Source: JAADJA01 sp963840975 (GTDB taxonomy: Bacteria > Bacteroidota > Bacteroidia > Bacteroidales > JAADJA01). From it: 64,000 nucleotides of DNA. Under the pieces are notes generated by a model. The model worked only from the letters and a program-made list of their open reading frames with translations. It searched no databases and was not told the DNA's origin. Each line of letters begins with the position of its first letter. Within the stretch, counting starts at the first letter, position 1. Positions 12,301-21,853 of the stretch are shown piece after piece. The DNA is taken from the NCBI GenBank assembly GCA_963840975.1, contig CAWJBC010000003.1, positions 62,001 through 126,000 of the forward strand, given 5' to 3'. The position numbers and the translations under genes are program-made.

Positions 12301-12840
12301 GTAACATCAATACCTCCCAATGTCGTTGATTGGATTTTGGTTGAAGTTCGGGATGCATCCTCTGCTTCACAAGCTACAACAGGGACCCGCATTGCCCGAA
12401 AGGCGGCATTCCTCAAAAAAGACGGAACAATTGTAGGCATGGATGGAACTTCGCTTCTTCAATTCAGCAATTCAATTACTCAACAATTGTTCGTCGTCAT
12501 CTGGCACCGGAACCATTTGGGTATTCTTTCGGCGATTCCATTGGCAAAAACAGGAGACACCTATACTTATGATTTTACCACCGGAACAACACAAGCGTAC
12601 GGTGATTCTGACGGATATAAACAATGGGAAGCCGGAGTTGCAGTGATGGTGGCCGGTGATGGAAATGCAGATGGGCATATCCTCTCATCCGATAAAACCA
12701 ATGTTTGGACACCGCAAGCTGCAAAAAATGGATATTTCTCAGGTGATTTTAACATGGATACACAGGTGAACAACATCGATAAAAACAACTACTGGTGGCC
12801 CAACGAGGATGAAGGGTTTAACAGCCAGGTGCCGGAATAA
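6343..12840 (+). CDS. Giant secreted BNR / FN3-like / beta-helix protein with recurrent C-terminal module
   Basis: A 2165-residue extracellular protein. After a signal peptide (1-22) comes a sortilin/BNR-type propeller (about 110-745) rich in Asp-box motifs such as STNGGNSWSN and SIDGGLTWTQ. Next are a CARDB-like domain (about 761-870); five FN3-like units of about 95 residues beginning near 883, 981, 1078, 1171 and 1263 (each with ASDGTY-like start and YYYWVKA-like core); a second CARDB-like stretch; and a right-handed beta-helix (about 1480-1930). The last about 222 residues are the recurrent module (WLEGPFFGSGMN, VDWILVEVRDA, VVIWHRNHLGI, GDGNADGHILSSD, terminus SQVPE). The N-terminus (GYKLFKRWQN) matches that of the BNR protein at 37603. 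Likely an adhesin or matrix protein; no catalytic domain recognised. Confidence 0.9.
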   Translation: MKILRLFLFVCILMVPELMQGQLVRNDYDKSCADYWLSKMSDPNVNYFALVTEFDQYWEGKTPTKNSGYKLFKRWQNSVLPYVKTDGYLYAPGYFMEEYNKFTQQNPGENIVGNWDLVGPTIFPQQYYSNQCPGMGRISALAFHPTNPDILYAGAPIGGLWKSTNGGNSWSNLNTDNINTMGVSDIAIDYTDPNIIYFGTGDRDGWASWGLGVYKSIDGGLTWTQKKVGMGDKIVCKLLMYPDNHNTLIAAANDGIYVTSNGGENWLKVFTTPGPVKDLVFKPGNPYYIYAASGGTIYRSTNYGLVWNAVQTTEAHRIVLAVTPADPNKLCAFATKDSKFHRYYHSDNSGESFIETNSTGLSAEGQGGYNLDLAADPNNASILYAGMINVFKSTNGGTSWSMIANAGQIHADQHVFEFSPQTDDYLFIGNDGGVYKMWVGGGNHTVTTISNGLAISQVYRMGTAENNPDLMICGMQDCGSYVTSSNPWLHRFSGDGMNCAIDPDNASIMYASSQNGHIGRSMDGGNSFSTIAAEGANGITQSGSWYSAFVLDQFTSNIMFAGFKDVWRSNNVNTSSPSSVSWTNISAGQLSGKVIDVIEQSPVDGNRIFVTDEGGSRIFKTMNAYSSSPVWTEVTKPYNHRVTWIEAHPTDPDIVYFTITDVIYKHKISTNYWENMTGGLPWVSKLCIVYQKNSNEGLYVGTATGVFYKDAEMPDWVVYKSDLPTTNVFELEINYHTDPPQLFAATFGRGIWKTDIYPSPKPDLLVTSGSSQVSGTQVQVIVGYQNQSQIAYTDPFHIGYYLSFNEYITKYDILIGEQSKPATAPMIIDQGNSQFIDLGLITPEITSGTYYFGALLDNQEELNEISELNNAYTATQQVTIPNPPDPPANVQASDGTYSDRINITWTAPPNGPWLYTVYRSTENNSATAIKISGNDWLQNNYYNDYDAPRGINVYYWIKASGNNLGLRPSGFSQSNDGWRQLTPPSNVLASDGIYNNKIAITWTPPENATHYRVYRNTVNSSASAINISGTFWITSTFYYDQTAVAGTTYYYWVKAARSTSGTRASDFSTVNTGWVAFAEAPTLMASDGTYTDYVSLSWNSIPGANYYKAFWSLTNDPETSTACTGWQTDTTFNYNNQIRGIIMYYWVKASADQQGTVSTGYSLVDTGWMNYVPPANVQATDGTLLEAVNITWSYVQGGSYYHVYRGLSANFIFAQPIGNWFWGNHFLDTTLTPGRNHYYWVKVANDTTVTISQPSSSNSGWGLIDAPTVSATKGVYNNKVEVTWQAVNGGSAYRIFRNEVGNPDMDTLTDWSTSTSYFFEDFTAVLGTNYFYSVKAAQNIYGSRESEAGMDIGYANECGNLREDVAYRNVYFHGSTLELTSRVYNEGPFPFLNPGQIAFALEDAPPFGSPSFIIGYVDIPSLDVNEYYNVSFSVDLDTIPYGPVPYGTWYVSCFMSWDWNNCETNFNDDYIVWDDQPFIFTDALHGTYTIGPNTGDFYDIGKALLALETRGISDPVTFNIDPGVYIEQLSFPGISGTSAQKTIVFQTDPASSDTSEIIFSPTPTENYTIRFNNSNYITFKNLKISTTGFSNFQSTYGRVIEFTGLCSNIHIFNCLINGFTDNSHPGTDNAVIHGDNSNSTDIYIGNNIIRNGSMGINMSGMNLNSGYLSAIEIEYNRIEGFAEDGISLINIDHPVISGNQITSQESTLALSKGIYMENTRNGLDVSANHIIMKPSDLAVWGIMLNNVNMLESNPGIVANNFISIQGNFTNNYGLYVYNCKKTKIYNNSFHLFGIPGDFSTCMLLDCQNSAMDYDNSMMCNILSNQIDGFCITYNEYAYNHTLFTSSDYNNFKTSGNSLFYFKNSYEIETLNEWYDETGFDEHTLLVDPVFLSNTDLHSNSPELNGMGYPLAEVIRDIDGEGRDPIHPDIGADEYTYAPLFFNLSIKVWLEGPFFGSGMNIGLSAGGFLPLSQPYNGSPWNYSGTETVTSIPPNVVDWILVEVRDASSASQATTGTRIARKAAFLKKDGTIVGMDGTSLLQFSNSITQQLFVVIWHRNHLGILSAIPLAKTGDTYTYDFTTGTTQAYGDSDGYKQWEAGVAVMVAGDGNADGHILSSDKTNVWTPQAAKNGYFSGDFNMDTQVNNIDKNNYWWPNEDEGFNSQVPE

Positions 12841-12890
12841 CCATTAATTAAGGAAAAGACAGCAATTTACATCTTCGCAATTAATATCCG

Positions 12891-12924
12891 AATAAGCCCT
12901 GCCGATGGCGGGGCTTATTTCTTT
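12891..12924 (+). terminator. Rho-independent-like terminator
   Basis: AATAAGCCC..GCC and GGC..GGGCTTATT form a stem across 12891-12919 with a short GAT loop, followed by TTCTTTT. It lies 50 bp after the stop of the giant BNR/beta-helix gene. Confidence 0.75.
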
Positions 12925-13011
12925 TACCAATGAAAATCATTACTTGTAAGTTTAACAGCCTCGTCCTACTCTAAGTCAGGATTTTTGCTTTTAATAACTT
13001 CCTGAAGTTTA

Positions 13012-13045
13012 TTTTGACAATTAATCTAAACTTTTGTTAATTTTA
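13012..13045 (+). promoter_or_regulatory. Probable Bacteroidota promoter
   Basis: TTTTG (13012-13016), 21 nt, then TAATTTTA (13038-13045), seven of eight bases of a TAnnTTTG -7 element. The predicted start site near 13052 leaves a leader of about 17 nt before the ATG at 13069. Confidence 0.5.
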
Positions 13046-13068
13046 TGGTCAAATATAACCTTTAAAAT

Positions 13069-15576
13069 ATGAACTATAAATTATTGTTGACTTTCGTTTT
13101 GCTCATTGTAGCCTCATCAGGCTTTACGCAAGTGATTTCCACTTTCGATATCATTACCGACAACTGGCATTCGGAAGGTGACGGTGATTATTATTGGGAA
13201 GCCGGAACAGGTAATCCGGGTGGTTGTTTTCGTGTGGATGATGATGCCACGGGTGACTGGAACAATGCATTTGCTCCGGTAAAATTTCTTGGTAATTGGT
13301 CATCAGCGACTACATCGGATTTTGTATCAGCAGATGTATTTGTTCATCAAATAAGCGGCTCTTATGCCGTTGGAACCTATGTTTTTAAAATCAAAGGTCC
13401 GGGTGGTGAAGCCACTGCATTTGCGAACATTCAGCCACCTTTGGATGTCTGGAATACTTACACTGCCTATCTGGATCCATCCAATTGGACCATGGTTTCA
13501 GGAAACTGGAACCTTTTATTGGAACAGGTGAATGAACTTGTCGTCAGGGTGGAATATATTAACGGTGATGAATATGACAGGATAGACAACATACAGCTTT
13601 CATTAACTCCTGTTGTAATCCCTGTCGAACCTGTTATATGCTCCGATTTTGAAACCACAGGTTTCGATGGTTGGTCATTTGGTTTTACCGCTGGAGTAAC
13701 TAACCAGACAACGGGTGGAAATCCTGGTCACTACATCAGAATTACAGATGGCACGGGTACTTCCACCGCCTATCCTCCACCCAAATACTTAGGCGATTGG
13801 AATAGTTTAGACAATCACATTGCTGATATCAGGGTAGATTTAAAAATAACTGACTTTACAGTTGCTCCTACCTTAAGCAGTTATTTTTTAAAAATATCAG
13901 GACCCGGCGGTGTTGCACAATTTCCAATGGATAATTCCATTTCTTTAGCGCTCAATCGCTGGAAAACTTTCGTTTTTCCGGTTGATCAGGCTTACTGGAC
14001 CATGGTTTCAGGTACATGGAACGATCTGATGAACTATGTAAATAATTTCGAAATAGTTGTTGAATACATCAACGGTACTGAAATAGTTTGGCTGGATAAT
14101 TTCTGTATAACAAATCTGCCGACTGTAGCCAATTTCAGTGCCAATAAACAAATCGAATTTGTCGGTAATCCGATACAATTTAACGATTTATCCATACAGG
14201 GACCCACTACCTGGAACTGGGATTTTGGAGATGGCATGAATAGCACCGAACAACATCCTGTTCATACTTATTTAACCAGTGGATTATTTAATGTCGGCCT
14301 CGCTGTTAGCAATCATTTCGGATCTGATAATGAAATAAAAACAGGATACATCGAGATTTTACCCAATGACCAGTGTCTGAAATTTCAGGACGATTTTAAC
14401 GATAATATCATCAATCCGCTTTGGATTACAAAAAATGGCACCTGGTCCGAAGCAAGCGGAAATATAAGGCAGACAACAAACTATTATGTCACCGGAAATT
14501 TATTGGGTGGCTGCTTTGCAATGACCGGAAGTTTGATGTGGGAAAATTATATTTTATCGTGCGACATGATGTCATCCGACAACGATCATATCGGACTTGT
14601 ATTTAATTGGCAGGATGAGCTGAACATGTATATGTTTTACTGGAACCTGGAGGGTAATTATCGCCTGCTTGTCAAATGGGTCAATGGAACCGAAACCATT
14701 TTAGCTTCGGATGCTATTGGTTATGCAATGAACACATGGAATCATATCGACATTTACTCGATTAATGGAAAACTTGTTCTCATCATCAATGGAATTCAAA
14801 TATTCAGTGTAACGGATAACACTTTTACATCAGGAAAGGCTGGATTATTCTGCTCAGGGAACCAATCAAGTTATTGGGACAATTTCAATGTAGAATGTGC
14901 CGGGACACCGGTTGAATTAAGTGCTTTACTTGAAGGGCCATTTAATGGTACTGAAATGAGCACTCAACTGAATAATCTAAACATCCTAAGCCTAAACAAT
15001 CCCTATACAATATCTCCCTGGAACCACACTGGAACCGAAGGGGTGCTTTCATTTACAAATCCGGATGTTGTAGATTGGGTGCTGGTTGATTTCCGGGATG
15101 CAATTACAGCCAGCGCAGCTACTCCGGCTACAAGTAAGGCAAAGAAAGCAGCATTGCTCCTGAAAAACGGCAGTATTATTTCACCTTATGGTGGAATGCC
15201 TCTTTATTTAAATGAAAACATCAGCAATAACCTGTACATTGCTGTATTTCACCGGAACCATTTAGGCATCATGTCAGCAATCCCGGTCGCATTATCGGGC
15301 GGAATGTATGCATACGATTTTACAACCGGATCCGGGCAGGCTTATGGGATCAGTGCACAAAAAAATCTCGGTGGTAGTCAATATGGAATGTATGCCGGTG
15401 ATTTCAATGCTGATGGTTCCATAAATGCTAACGACAAAACCAATCCCTGGAGCACTGTTGCCGGTAAATTTGGTTACCTTCAGTCTGATGGAGATTTTAA
15501 TGGGCAGGGAGATAACCAGGATAAAAATGATTTTTGGATTATCAATAATGGTAGATCCAGCCAGGTTCCTCTATAA
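13069..15576 (+). CDS. Secreted protein: two laminin-B-like domains, PKD, LamG-like, recurrent C-terminal module
   Basis: An 835-residue secreted protein. Signal peptide 1-20 (ends SGFTQ). Two similar domains of about 155 residues follow (about 22-180 and 190-345); both contain a PPKYLGDW-like core and TMVSG(N/T)WN and look like the laminin-B/IV carbohydrate- or protein-binding fold. Then a PKD domain (about 350-435, TTWNWDFGDGMNSTE), a concanavalin-A-like LamG/DUF1080-type domain (about 440-615), and the recurrent module from about 616 (LLEGPFNGTEMSTQLN, VAVFHRNHLGIMSA-like, GDFNADGSINANDKT, terminus SQVPL). A degenerate second calcium loop (GDFNGQGDNQD) is notable. It has its own promoter and probably binds polymers or other surface proteins. 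No enzyme signature seen. Confidence 0.88.
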   Translation: MNYKLLLTFVLLIVASSGFTQVISTFDIITDNWHSEGDGDYYWEAGTGNPGGCFRVDDDATGDWNNAFAPVKFLGNWSSATTSDFVSADVFVHQISGSYAVGTYVFKIKGPGGEATAFANIQPPLDVWNTYTAYLDPSNWTMVSGNWNLLLEQVNELVVRVEYINGDEYDRIDNIQLSLTPVVIPVEPVICSDFETTGFDGWSFGFTAGVTNQTTGGNPGHYIRITDGTGTSTAYPPPKYLGDWNSLDNHIADIRVDLKITDFTVAPTLSSYFLKISGPGGVAQFPMDNSISLALNRWKTFVFPVDQAYWTMVSGTWNDLMNYVNNFEIVVEYINGTEIVWLDNFCITNLPTVANFSANKQIEFVGNPIQFNDLSIQGPTTWNWDFGDGMNSTEQHPVHTYLTSGLFNVGLAVSNHFGSDNEIKTGYIEILPNDQCLKFQDDFNDNIINPLWITKNGTWSEASGNIRQTTNYYVTGNLLGGCFAMTGSLMWENYILSCDMMSSDNDHIGLVFNWQDELNMYMFYWNLEGNYRLLVKWVNGTETILASDAIGYAMNTWNHIDIYSINGKLVLIINGIQIFSVTDNTFTSGKAGLFCSGNQSSYWDNFNVECAGTPVELSALLEGPFNGTEMSTQLNNLNILSLNNPYTISPWNHTGTEGVLSFTNPDVVDWVLVDFRDAITASAATPATSKAKKAALLLKNGSIISPYGGMPLYLNENISNNLYIAVFHRNHLGIMSAIPVALSGGMYAYDFTTGSGQAYGISAQKNLGGSQYGMYAGDFNADGSINANDKTNPWSTVAGKFGYLQSDGDFNGQGDNQDKNDFWIINNGRSSQVPL

Positions 15577-15720
15577 TCCAGTACAAATCTTTCTGCCAAA
15601 AAGAGATTTCAGGAATACAACAAGTCCTTTATCACCGTGCTTGAAATTGTCTTCCCAGTAAGCGACTTTGCAACGGTTAAAATTAAAAAAACATAAAGCA
15701 ATCAATGTTTTTGGTTTCTA

Positions 15721-17760
15721 TTGAGAAAATTTTATTTTTACCAATCTTATAATTCAAACTTGAAATTGGTGAATCATATTGGAACTAAGGCAATAATTGC
15801 AATATTTTTATTTTTCTGTTTGCAATCTTTTGCTTTCACTCAAAACAGGGTTGATAGCCTGCTTAAGGAACTGAAACAAACCAAATCCAAATCCTCTATT
15901 TATAATCAACTGTCAGAAGCCACACTTGAAGATTCACATGAACTTAGTATGCGCTATGCAAGACAGGCACTGGAAAATGCAGAATCAGAAAAAAACATAA
16001 GGGAGAAAGGGGTTGCCCTGTTCAACATTGCAGAAGCGTTCGTTATCGAGTATCAGGCCGATTCAGCGATTTATTTCTACACGCTTGCAATACCTATTTT
16101 TAAACAAATAAAAGACGATTACAATACCAGCTATACCTTAAATAATCTTGGATGGATTTCCAATGAATACGGAAATTTCAAGCAGGCAATTGAGTATTAT
16201 CTTGAATCAACCAACTACCTTGACGATGAAATTCATAAGGATGATCTTGCTCATGTTTATATTAACATTGGTAACAGCCATCACCAACTTGGAAATTATT
16301 TTACGGCCATTGAATATTTCAATAATTCAATTTCCATCATTACAACGATTGAAGACAAATCTTCCCTTCCTGTTGCCTGGAATGGCATTGGACTGGCTTA
16401 CAAATACCTGGCAAACTACGATTCCGCCCTTTATTATTACAGGATGCTTTTGGATTTCGATAAAATCCATGGAACCGAAAGGGGCATTGCTATTGATCAC
16501 CAAAATATTGGCTCTCTCTACTTCGATTGGCATCAATACGATCTGGCTGAAGAATATTACCGCCATGCATGGCAGATATACAAGGCAAAAGGAACAAAAA
16601 ATGATGTTTCTATTATTCTCAACAACCTTGGGAAGGTAAGCCAGGCACGCAGGGAATTCAAACAAGCATTGGATTTTTATCAGCAGGCGCTCGCCATTGA
16701 TCGGGAAACAGGGATTAAAAGCAACATAGCCATCCGGTTCAATAACCTCGGAACTGTATATTTTGAAATGAAACAATACACTGAAGCTGAAAACTATTTT
16801 AAAAAATCACTTGCCATAAATGATTCGTTGAGCCAGCAATACAACAAAGGCATGAATTATAAAAATCTTGGCAATGTTTACATGAAGTCAGGCAATTATA
16901 AAACTGCAGAAGATGTTCTAAAAAAGGGATTAACAATTGCTTCCGAAACAAGATCAAAAAATCTGACCCTGAGCATCCTTGAATCTTTTGCCGGTTTATA
17001 TAAGACCCAGGGCAGGTATGAAGAAGCCTATGATTATTTTACAAAATATGCCGCATTAAAAGACAGCCTTTTCAATGAAAACAATCAAAGAGCGCTGGCG
17101 GATATGCATGCAAAATATGAAGTTGACAAAAAAGACCAGGAAATCATCCTGCTGAACAAGCAAAAAGAAATCGAAACCATCCGGACAAAAGATTATAAGC
17201 GTTATTCTTTCCTTCTTGTAGCCGGTATCATTATCATATCGCTCTTGTCAATCTTTCTTTACAGGCAATATCGCTCCAAAAACAGAGCCTATAAGAAACT
17301 GGTATCGCAAAATATGGAACTTCTGAAGCACAATGGTAATACGAATGGCCAATTCCAATACGATGAGGGAAAAATCTCCGGTGAGCCAAGCATCTATTCA
17401 TTAACAGATACAAAGCAACAGCAACTTTATCAAAATCTGATTGCTTACTTAAAAAAAGAAAAGGCATACCTTCGTGAAGATCTGAACATCACTGATGTGG
17501 CAAAAGAACTCGAAACCAATGCCCATTATATTTCCGAAGTGATCAATAAGCAATTCAACAACAATTTCAACAGCCTGATCAATGATTACAGGATAAAAGA
17601 AGCCTGCAGACTATTTTCAGATCCGATGAACGATAATCTGACCATAGAAAGCATCGGAAATCAATCGGGGTTTAAATCAAAATCGGTATTCAACAATGCT
17701 TTTAAATCCGTGACTGGTCTTACGCCTTCTTTTTACCGGAAAACCGTTTTGAAAAAATGA
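15721..17760 (+). CDS. TPR-containing membrane AraC-family regulator
   Basis: A 679-residue regulator with no kinase domain. A hydrophobic N-terminal signal/anchor (about 22-40) precedes an array of tetratricopeptide repeats (about 55-450; motifs such as NNLGWISNEYGNFKQAIEYY). A coiled segment follows, then one transmembrane helix (about 497-517) and a C-terminal AraC-type helix-turn-helix domain (about 575-679, NISEVINKQF-like and IGNQSGFKSKSVFNNAFKS). The topology implies a periplasmic TPR sensor directly coupled to a cytoplasmic DNA-binding domain. The TTG at 15721 is the most upstream in-frame start and retains the signal sequence; the exact start is uncertain. The TPR part is a relative of that in the hybrid kinase at 30124. 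A strong terminator follows the gene. Confidence 0.88.
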   Translation: MRKFYFYQSYNSNLKLVNHIGTKAIIAIFLFFCLQSFAFTQNRVDSLLKELKQTKSKSSIYNQLSEATLEDSHELSMRYARQALENAESEKNIREKGVALFNIAEAFVIEYQADSAIYFYTLAIPIFKQIKDDYNTSYTLNNLGWISNEYGNFKQAIEYYLESTNYLDDEIHKDDLAHVYINIGNSHHQLGNYFTAIEYFNNSISIITTIEDKSSLPVAWNGIGLAYKYLANYDSALYYYRMLLDFDKIHGTERGIAIDHQNIGSLYFDWHQYDLAEEYYRHAWQIYKAKGTKNDVSIILNNLGKVSQARREFKQALDFYQQALAIDRETGIKSNIAIRFNNLGTVYFEMKQYTEAENYFKKSLAINDSLSQQYNKGMNYKNLGNVYMKSGNYKTAEDVLKKGLTIASETRSKNLTLSILESFAGLYKTQGRYEEAYDYFTKYAALKDSLFNENNQRALADMHAKYEVDKKDQEIILLNKQKEIETIRTKDYKRYSFLLVAGIIIISLLSIFLYRQYRSKNRAYKKLVSQNMELLKHNGNTNGQFQYDEGKISGEPSIYSLTDTKQQQLYQNLIAYLKKEKAYLREDLNITDVAKELETNAHYISEVINKQFNNNFNSLINDYRIKEACRLFSDPMNDNLTIESIGNQSGFKSKSVFNNAFKSVTGLTPSFYRKTVLKK

Positions 17761-17827
17761 TCCTATTTTTAAGCTAATAAATTCCTCATCCTGAACCTTA
17801 AAGAAAAGCATCTAGATTCCTCAATAC

Positions 17828-17860
17828 GTATGGATTCATGAATCCGTACAAATTTTTTTT
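17828..17860 (+). terminator. Strong rho-independent terminator
   Basis: GTATGGATTC (17828-17837) pairs with GAATCCGTAC (17840-17849) around a 2-nt loop, followed by eight T (17853-17860). It ends the TPR-AraC regulator transcript. The rest of the 335-bp gap to 18096 shows no gene. Confidence 0.8.
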
Positions 17861-18095
17861 GGTAAATCTTTTGATGACCTTTAGTTTTACATGCAATATG
17901 TTTAGCACCATAGACTTTAAAAATAAAAAAACAATTTTTCGAAATCAAAAAGGGGTTTCAAATTTTGGTTAGCTATCAAACAAGGAAACACGAGGTATCA
18001 AAGCAAAAGGTTTATGGTGCAACTTACCCAAAGGCTTTATATCTCTGTTTCCTTTGTCAAAAAATAGTAAATTGAGTGTCTAATTTATAAAACAA

Positions 18096-18578
18096 ATGGT
18101 AATGAAAAAACTTTTACTTTATTCCGTATTAATCCTTGTGGGGATTTTATTTTTTAATCAGGCAAAAGCCTATGAAACAAAAAGCGGAAACGTTTCAGGT
18201 GAATACTGGCACACCGGCACCTATTATGTTACAGGTGATTTAATCGTAGATGATGGGACAACACTTGAGATCCAGAACGGAACACGGGTGAAATTTGCAC
18301 CAGGAACACGATTAACAGTTTACGGGACTTTGATCGCTAATGGTAACTCATCATCCAATATATTTTTTACCTCCCGTGATGATAATAATGTTGGTGAGAT
18401 TATAGCCGGCTCTGATGGCAATCCTAACCCGGGAGACTGGGGATATATCACCATCAATGGCCAGAATGACAATGATGGAATAGCATCGTTCAATTATTGT
18501 CATGTAAGGTATGGTGGTTACGGAAGCTATGGAAATGTCTATTTTTATTATGCTGAATCTCCGATATTTTACGAATAG
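18096..18578 (+). CDS. N-terminal fragment of frameshifted giant beta-helix protein
   Basis: Codes a signal peptide (about 1-26, ending QAKAYE) and the first beta-helix turns (YYVTGDLIVDDGTTLEI, VKFAPGTRLTVYGTL). It stops at 18578, just after an apparent extra T in the run at 18567-18570. Removing one T joins it smoothly to the next frame (AESPIF then TNSSAAYSSNYGV). It is best read as the 5' part of a single gene running to 26570, about 2800 codons in total, interrupted by three +1 insertions. If the indels are assembly errors the gene is intact; if real, this is a 160-residue secreted fragment. Confidence 0.8.
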   Translation: MVMKKLLLYSVLILVGILFFNQAKAYETKSGNVSGEYWHTGTYYVTGDLIVDDGTTLEIQNGTRVKFAPGTRLTVYGTLIANGNSSSNIFFTSRDDNNVGEIIAGSDGNPNPGDWGYITINGQNDNDGIASFNYCHVRYGGYGSYGNVYFYYAESPIFYE

Positions 18579-18942
18579 CTCCGCGGCATATAGCAGCAAT
18601 TACGGTGTCAGGACAAATTCAAGCAATGTCCATTTTGAGGGTAGTGATTTTGCAAGTAACAATAGCCATGGTATTTATGCTTCTTCTGGTGAATTGTACA
18701 TTGATAACTGCCTGTTTACTGACAATGGCGGTTATGCTGCTTTTCTGAGCAATGTTAATATTCAATCTTACACCGGCAATACAGGAAGCGGCAATACCAT
18801 CAATGCTTTCGGCATTAGCGGAACAATTGACCAGAACTTCACCCTGGCTCAAAGTATTTGCGGTTTTCCTTATGTCTTGATCGGGGCTACGACACTTAAC
18901 AACAAACCACATCTTAACCATCCCGGCAGGGGAAGTCATTAA
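18571..18942 (+). pseudogene. Second-frame segment of the frameshifted beta-helix gene
   Basis: This frame continues the beta-helix (TNSSAAYSSNYGVRTNSSN, SGELYIDNCLF, NTGSGNTINAFGISGTID) up to about 18894. There, comparison with the identical stretch at 19606-19640 shows one extra A in CTACGACACTTAAC versus CTACGACCTTAAC. Beyond that base the frame reads nonsense and stops at 18942, while the original frame resumes in the following segment. It has no plausible start of its own and is part of the same gene as its neighbours. Confidence 0.75.
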
Positions 18943-18961
18943 AAACTGGAGTGGATCATTA

Positions 18962-21853
18962 ATGATTTATGGAACCTTAAATGCCATTGGGACTAGTTCT
19001 CAGAATATCGTTTTTACTTCTCTGTATGATGATTCCTATGGAGGCGACCTCAACGGAGATGGAGATGCAACTACTCCCGCCAAAGGTAACTGGCAACACA
19101 TTTATATGTACGGAAGCGGTGCAAATAACCAGGGAATCGGAAACATGGATTATTGTAAAGTGCTGTATGCCGGGGCTTCTTATGGTTATGCGGTTTATTA
19201 CTCTTATTCCGATGACGGGTACTTTACCAACAGCCTCATCCAGTACAGCGATTATGCAGGTTTACAAGCCGATTACGATACACTGACCGTAACAAATAAT
19301 TCCTTCCTTAATTGCGATACCTACGGAGTTTATGCGACCGGTGCAACACTGAACCTGGATAATTGCATTTTTAACAATAACGGAAGTCATGGTATCTTTA
19401 GCAATAGCGGCGGTGAATTGCAGATCAATAACTGTCAGTTCAACAACAATGCTGGTTATGCTGCCAATCTGAATACTATCAATATTAAAACCTATACAGG
19501 CAATACCGGCAGTGGCAATACGATCAATGCTTTCGGCATCAGCGGAACCATTGACCAGAACCTTGCCCTTTCGCAAAGTATTTGCGGTTTTCCTTATGTC
19601 TTGATCGGGGCTACGACCTTAACAACAAACCACATCTTAACCATCCCGGCAGGGGAAGTCATTAAAAACTGGAGTGGATCATTAATGATTTATGGAACCT
19701 TAAATGCCATTGGGACTAGTTCTCAGAATATCGTTTTTACTTCTCTGTATGATGATTCCTATGGAGGCGACCTCAACGGAGATGGAGATGCAACTACTCC
19801 CGCCAAAGGTAACTGGCAACACATTTATATGTACGGAAGCGGTGCAAATAACCAGGGAATCGGAAACATGGATTATTGTAAAGTGCTGTATGCCGGGGCT
19901 TCTTATGGTTATGCGGTTTATTACTCTTATTCCGATGACGGGTACTTTACCAACAGCCTCATCCAGTACAGCGATTATGCAGGTTTACAAGCCGATTACG
20001 ATACACTGACCGTAACAAATAATTCCTTCCTTAATTGCGATACCTACGGAGTTTATGCGACCGGTGCAACACTGAACCTGGATAATTGCATTTTTAACAA
20101 TAACGGAAGTCATGGTATCTTTAGCAATAGCGGCGGTGAATTGCAGATCAATAACTGTCAGTTCAACAACAATGCTGGTTATGCTGCCAATCTGAATACT
20201 ATCAATATTAAAACCTATACAGGCAATACCGGCAGTGGCAATACGATCAATGCTTTCGGCATCAGCGGAACCATTGACCAGAACCTTGCCCTTTCGCAAA
20301 GTGTTTGCGGGTTTCCTTATGTTTTGATCGGCACTACAACACAAACAGCCAATCACATCCTGACCATCCCGGCAGGGGAAGTCATTAAAAGCTTAAACGG
20401 TAGTTTAACGATTAATGGAACATTGAATGCCATCGGCACAGCATCGCAGAACATCATTTTTACTTCCCTCTATGATGACACCCACGGCGGCGACCTGAAC
20501 GGGGACGGTAATGCCACCTCTCCGGCCAAAGGTAACTGGCAACACATCTACTTTTATGGAAACGGCTCGACTAACCAGGGAATCGGGAACATGGATTATT
20601 GTAAGGTACTGTATGCCGGGGCTACCTATGGTTATGCGGTTTATTACTCTTATTCCGATGATGGGTACTTTACCAACAGCCTTATACAGTACAGCGATTA
20701 TGCAGGATTGAAGGCCGATTACGATACACTGACCGTGACAAACAATTCCTTCCTCAATTGCGATACCTACGGAGTCTATGCAACCGATGCTACGCTGAAC
20801 CTGGATAATTGCATTTTTAACAATAACGGAAGTCATGGTATCTTAAGCAATAGCGGTGGTGAGTTGCAGATCAATAACTGTCAGTTCAACAACAATGCTG
20901 GTTATGCTGCCAATCTGAATACTATCAATATTAAAACCTATACAGGCAATACCGGCAGTGGCAATACGATCAATGCTTTCGGCATCAGCGGAACCATTGA
21001 CCAGAACCTTGCCCTTTCGCAAAGTGTTTGCGGGTTTCCTTATGTTTTGATCGGCACTACAACACAAACAGCCAATCACATCCTGACCATCCCGGCAGGG
21101 GAAGTCATTAAAAGCTTAAACGGTAGTTTAACGATTAATGGAACATTGAATGCCATCGGCACAGCATCGCAGAACATCATTTTTACTTCCCTCTATGATG
21201 ACACCCACGGCGGCGACCTGAACGGGGACGGTAATGCCACCTCTCCGGCCAAAGGTAACTGGCAACACATTTATATGTACGGAAGCGGTGCAAATAACCA
21301 GGGAATCGGAAACATGGATTATTGTAAAGTGCTGTATGCCGGGGCTTCTTATGGTTATGCGGTTTATTACTCTTATTCCGATGACGGGTACTTTACCAAC
21401 AGCCTCATCCAGTACAGCGATTATGCAGGTTTACAAGCCGATTACGATACACTGACCGTGACAAACAATTCCTTCCTTAATTGCGATACCTACGGAGTTT
21501 ATGCGACCGGTGCAACACTGAACCTGGATAATTGCATTTTTAACAATAACGGAAGTCATGGTATCTTTAGCAATAGCGGTGGTGAGTTGCAGATCAATAA
21601 CTGTCAGTTCAACAACAATGCTGGTTATGCTGCCAATCTGAATACTATCAATATTAAAACCTATACAGGCAATACCGGCAGTGGCAATACGATCAATGCT
21701 TTCGGCATCAGCGGAACCATTGACCAGAACCTTGCCCTTTCGCAAAGTGTTTGCGGGTTTCCTTATGTTTTGATCGGCACTACAACACAAACAGCCAATC
21801 ACATCCTGACCATCCCGGCGGGGGAAGTCATTAAAAACTGGAGTGGATCATTA
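18962..21853 (+). repeat. Four tandem 723-bp coding repeats
   Basis: Equivalent bases fall at 18962, 19685, 20408, 21131 and 21854, a constant 723-bp period and a multiple of three. Units 1 and 2 are almost identical over their first two thirds. Two sequence variants of the junction occur: one reads ATT..NWSGSLMIYG, the other TTTQTAN..SLNGSLTING. A fifth unit begins at 21854 and diverges after about 22140. A degenerate unit precedes 18962. Confidence 0.95.

Noticed and set aside
19262..21802. Repeated antisense open frames of 70-143 codons
   Set aside because: They recur with the 723-bp period and are shadows of the beta-helix repeats.
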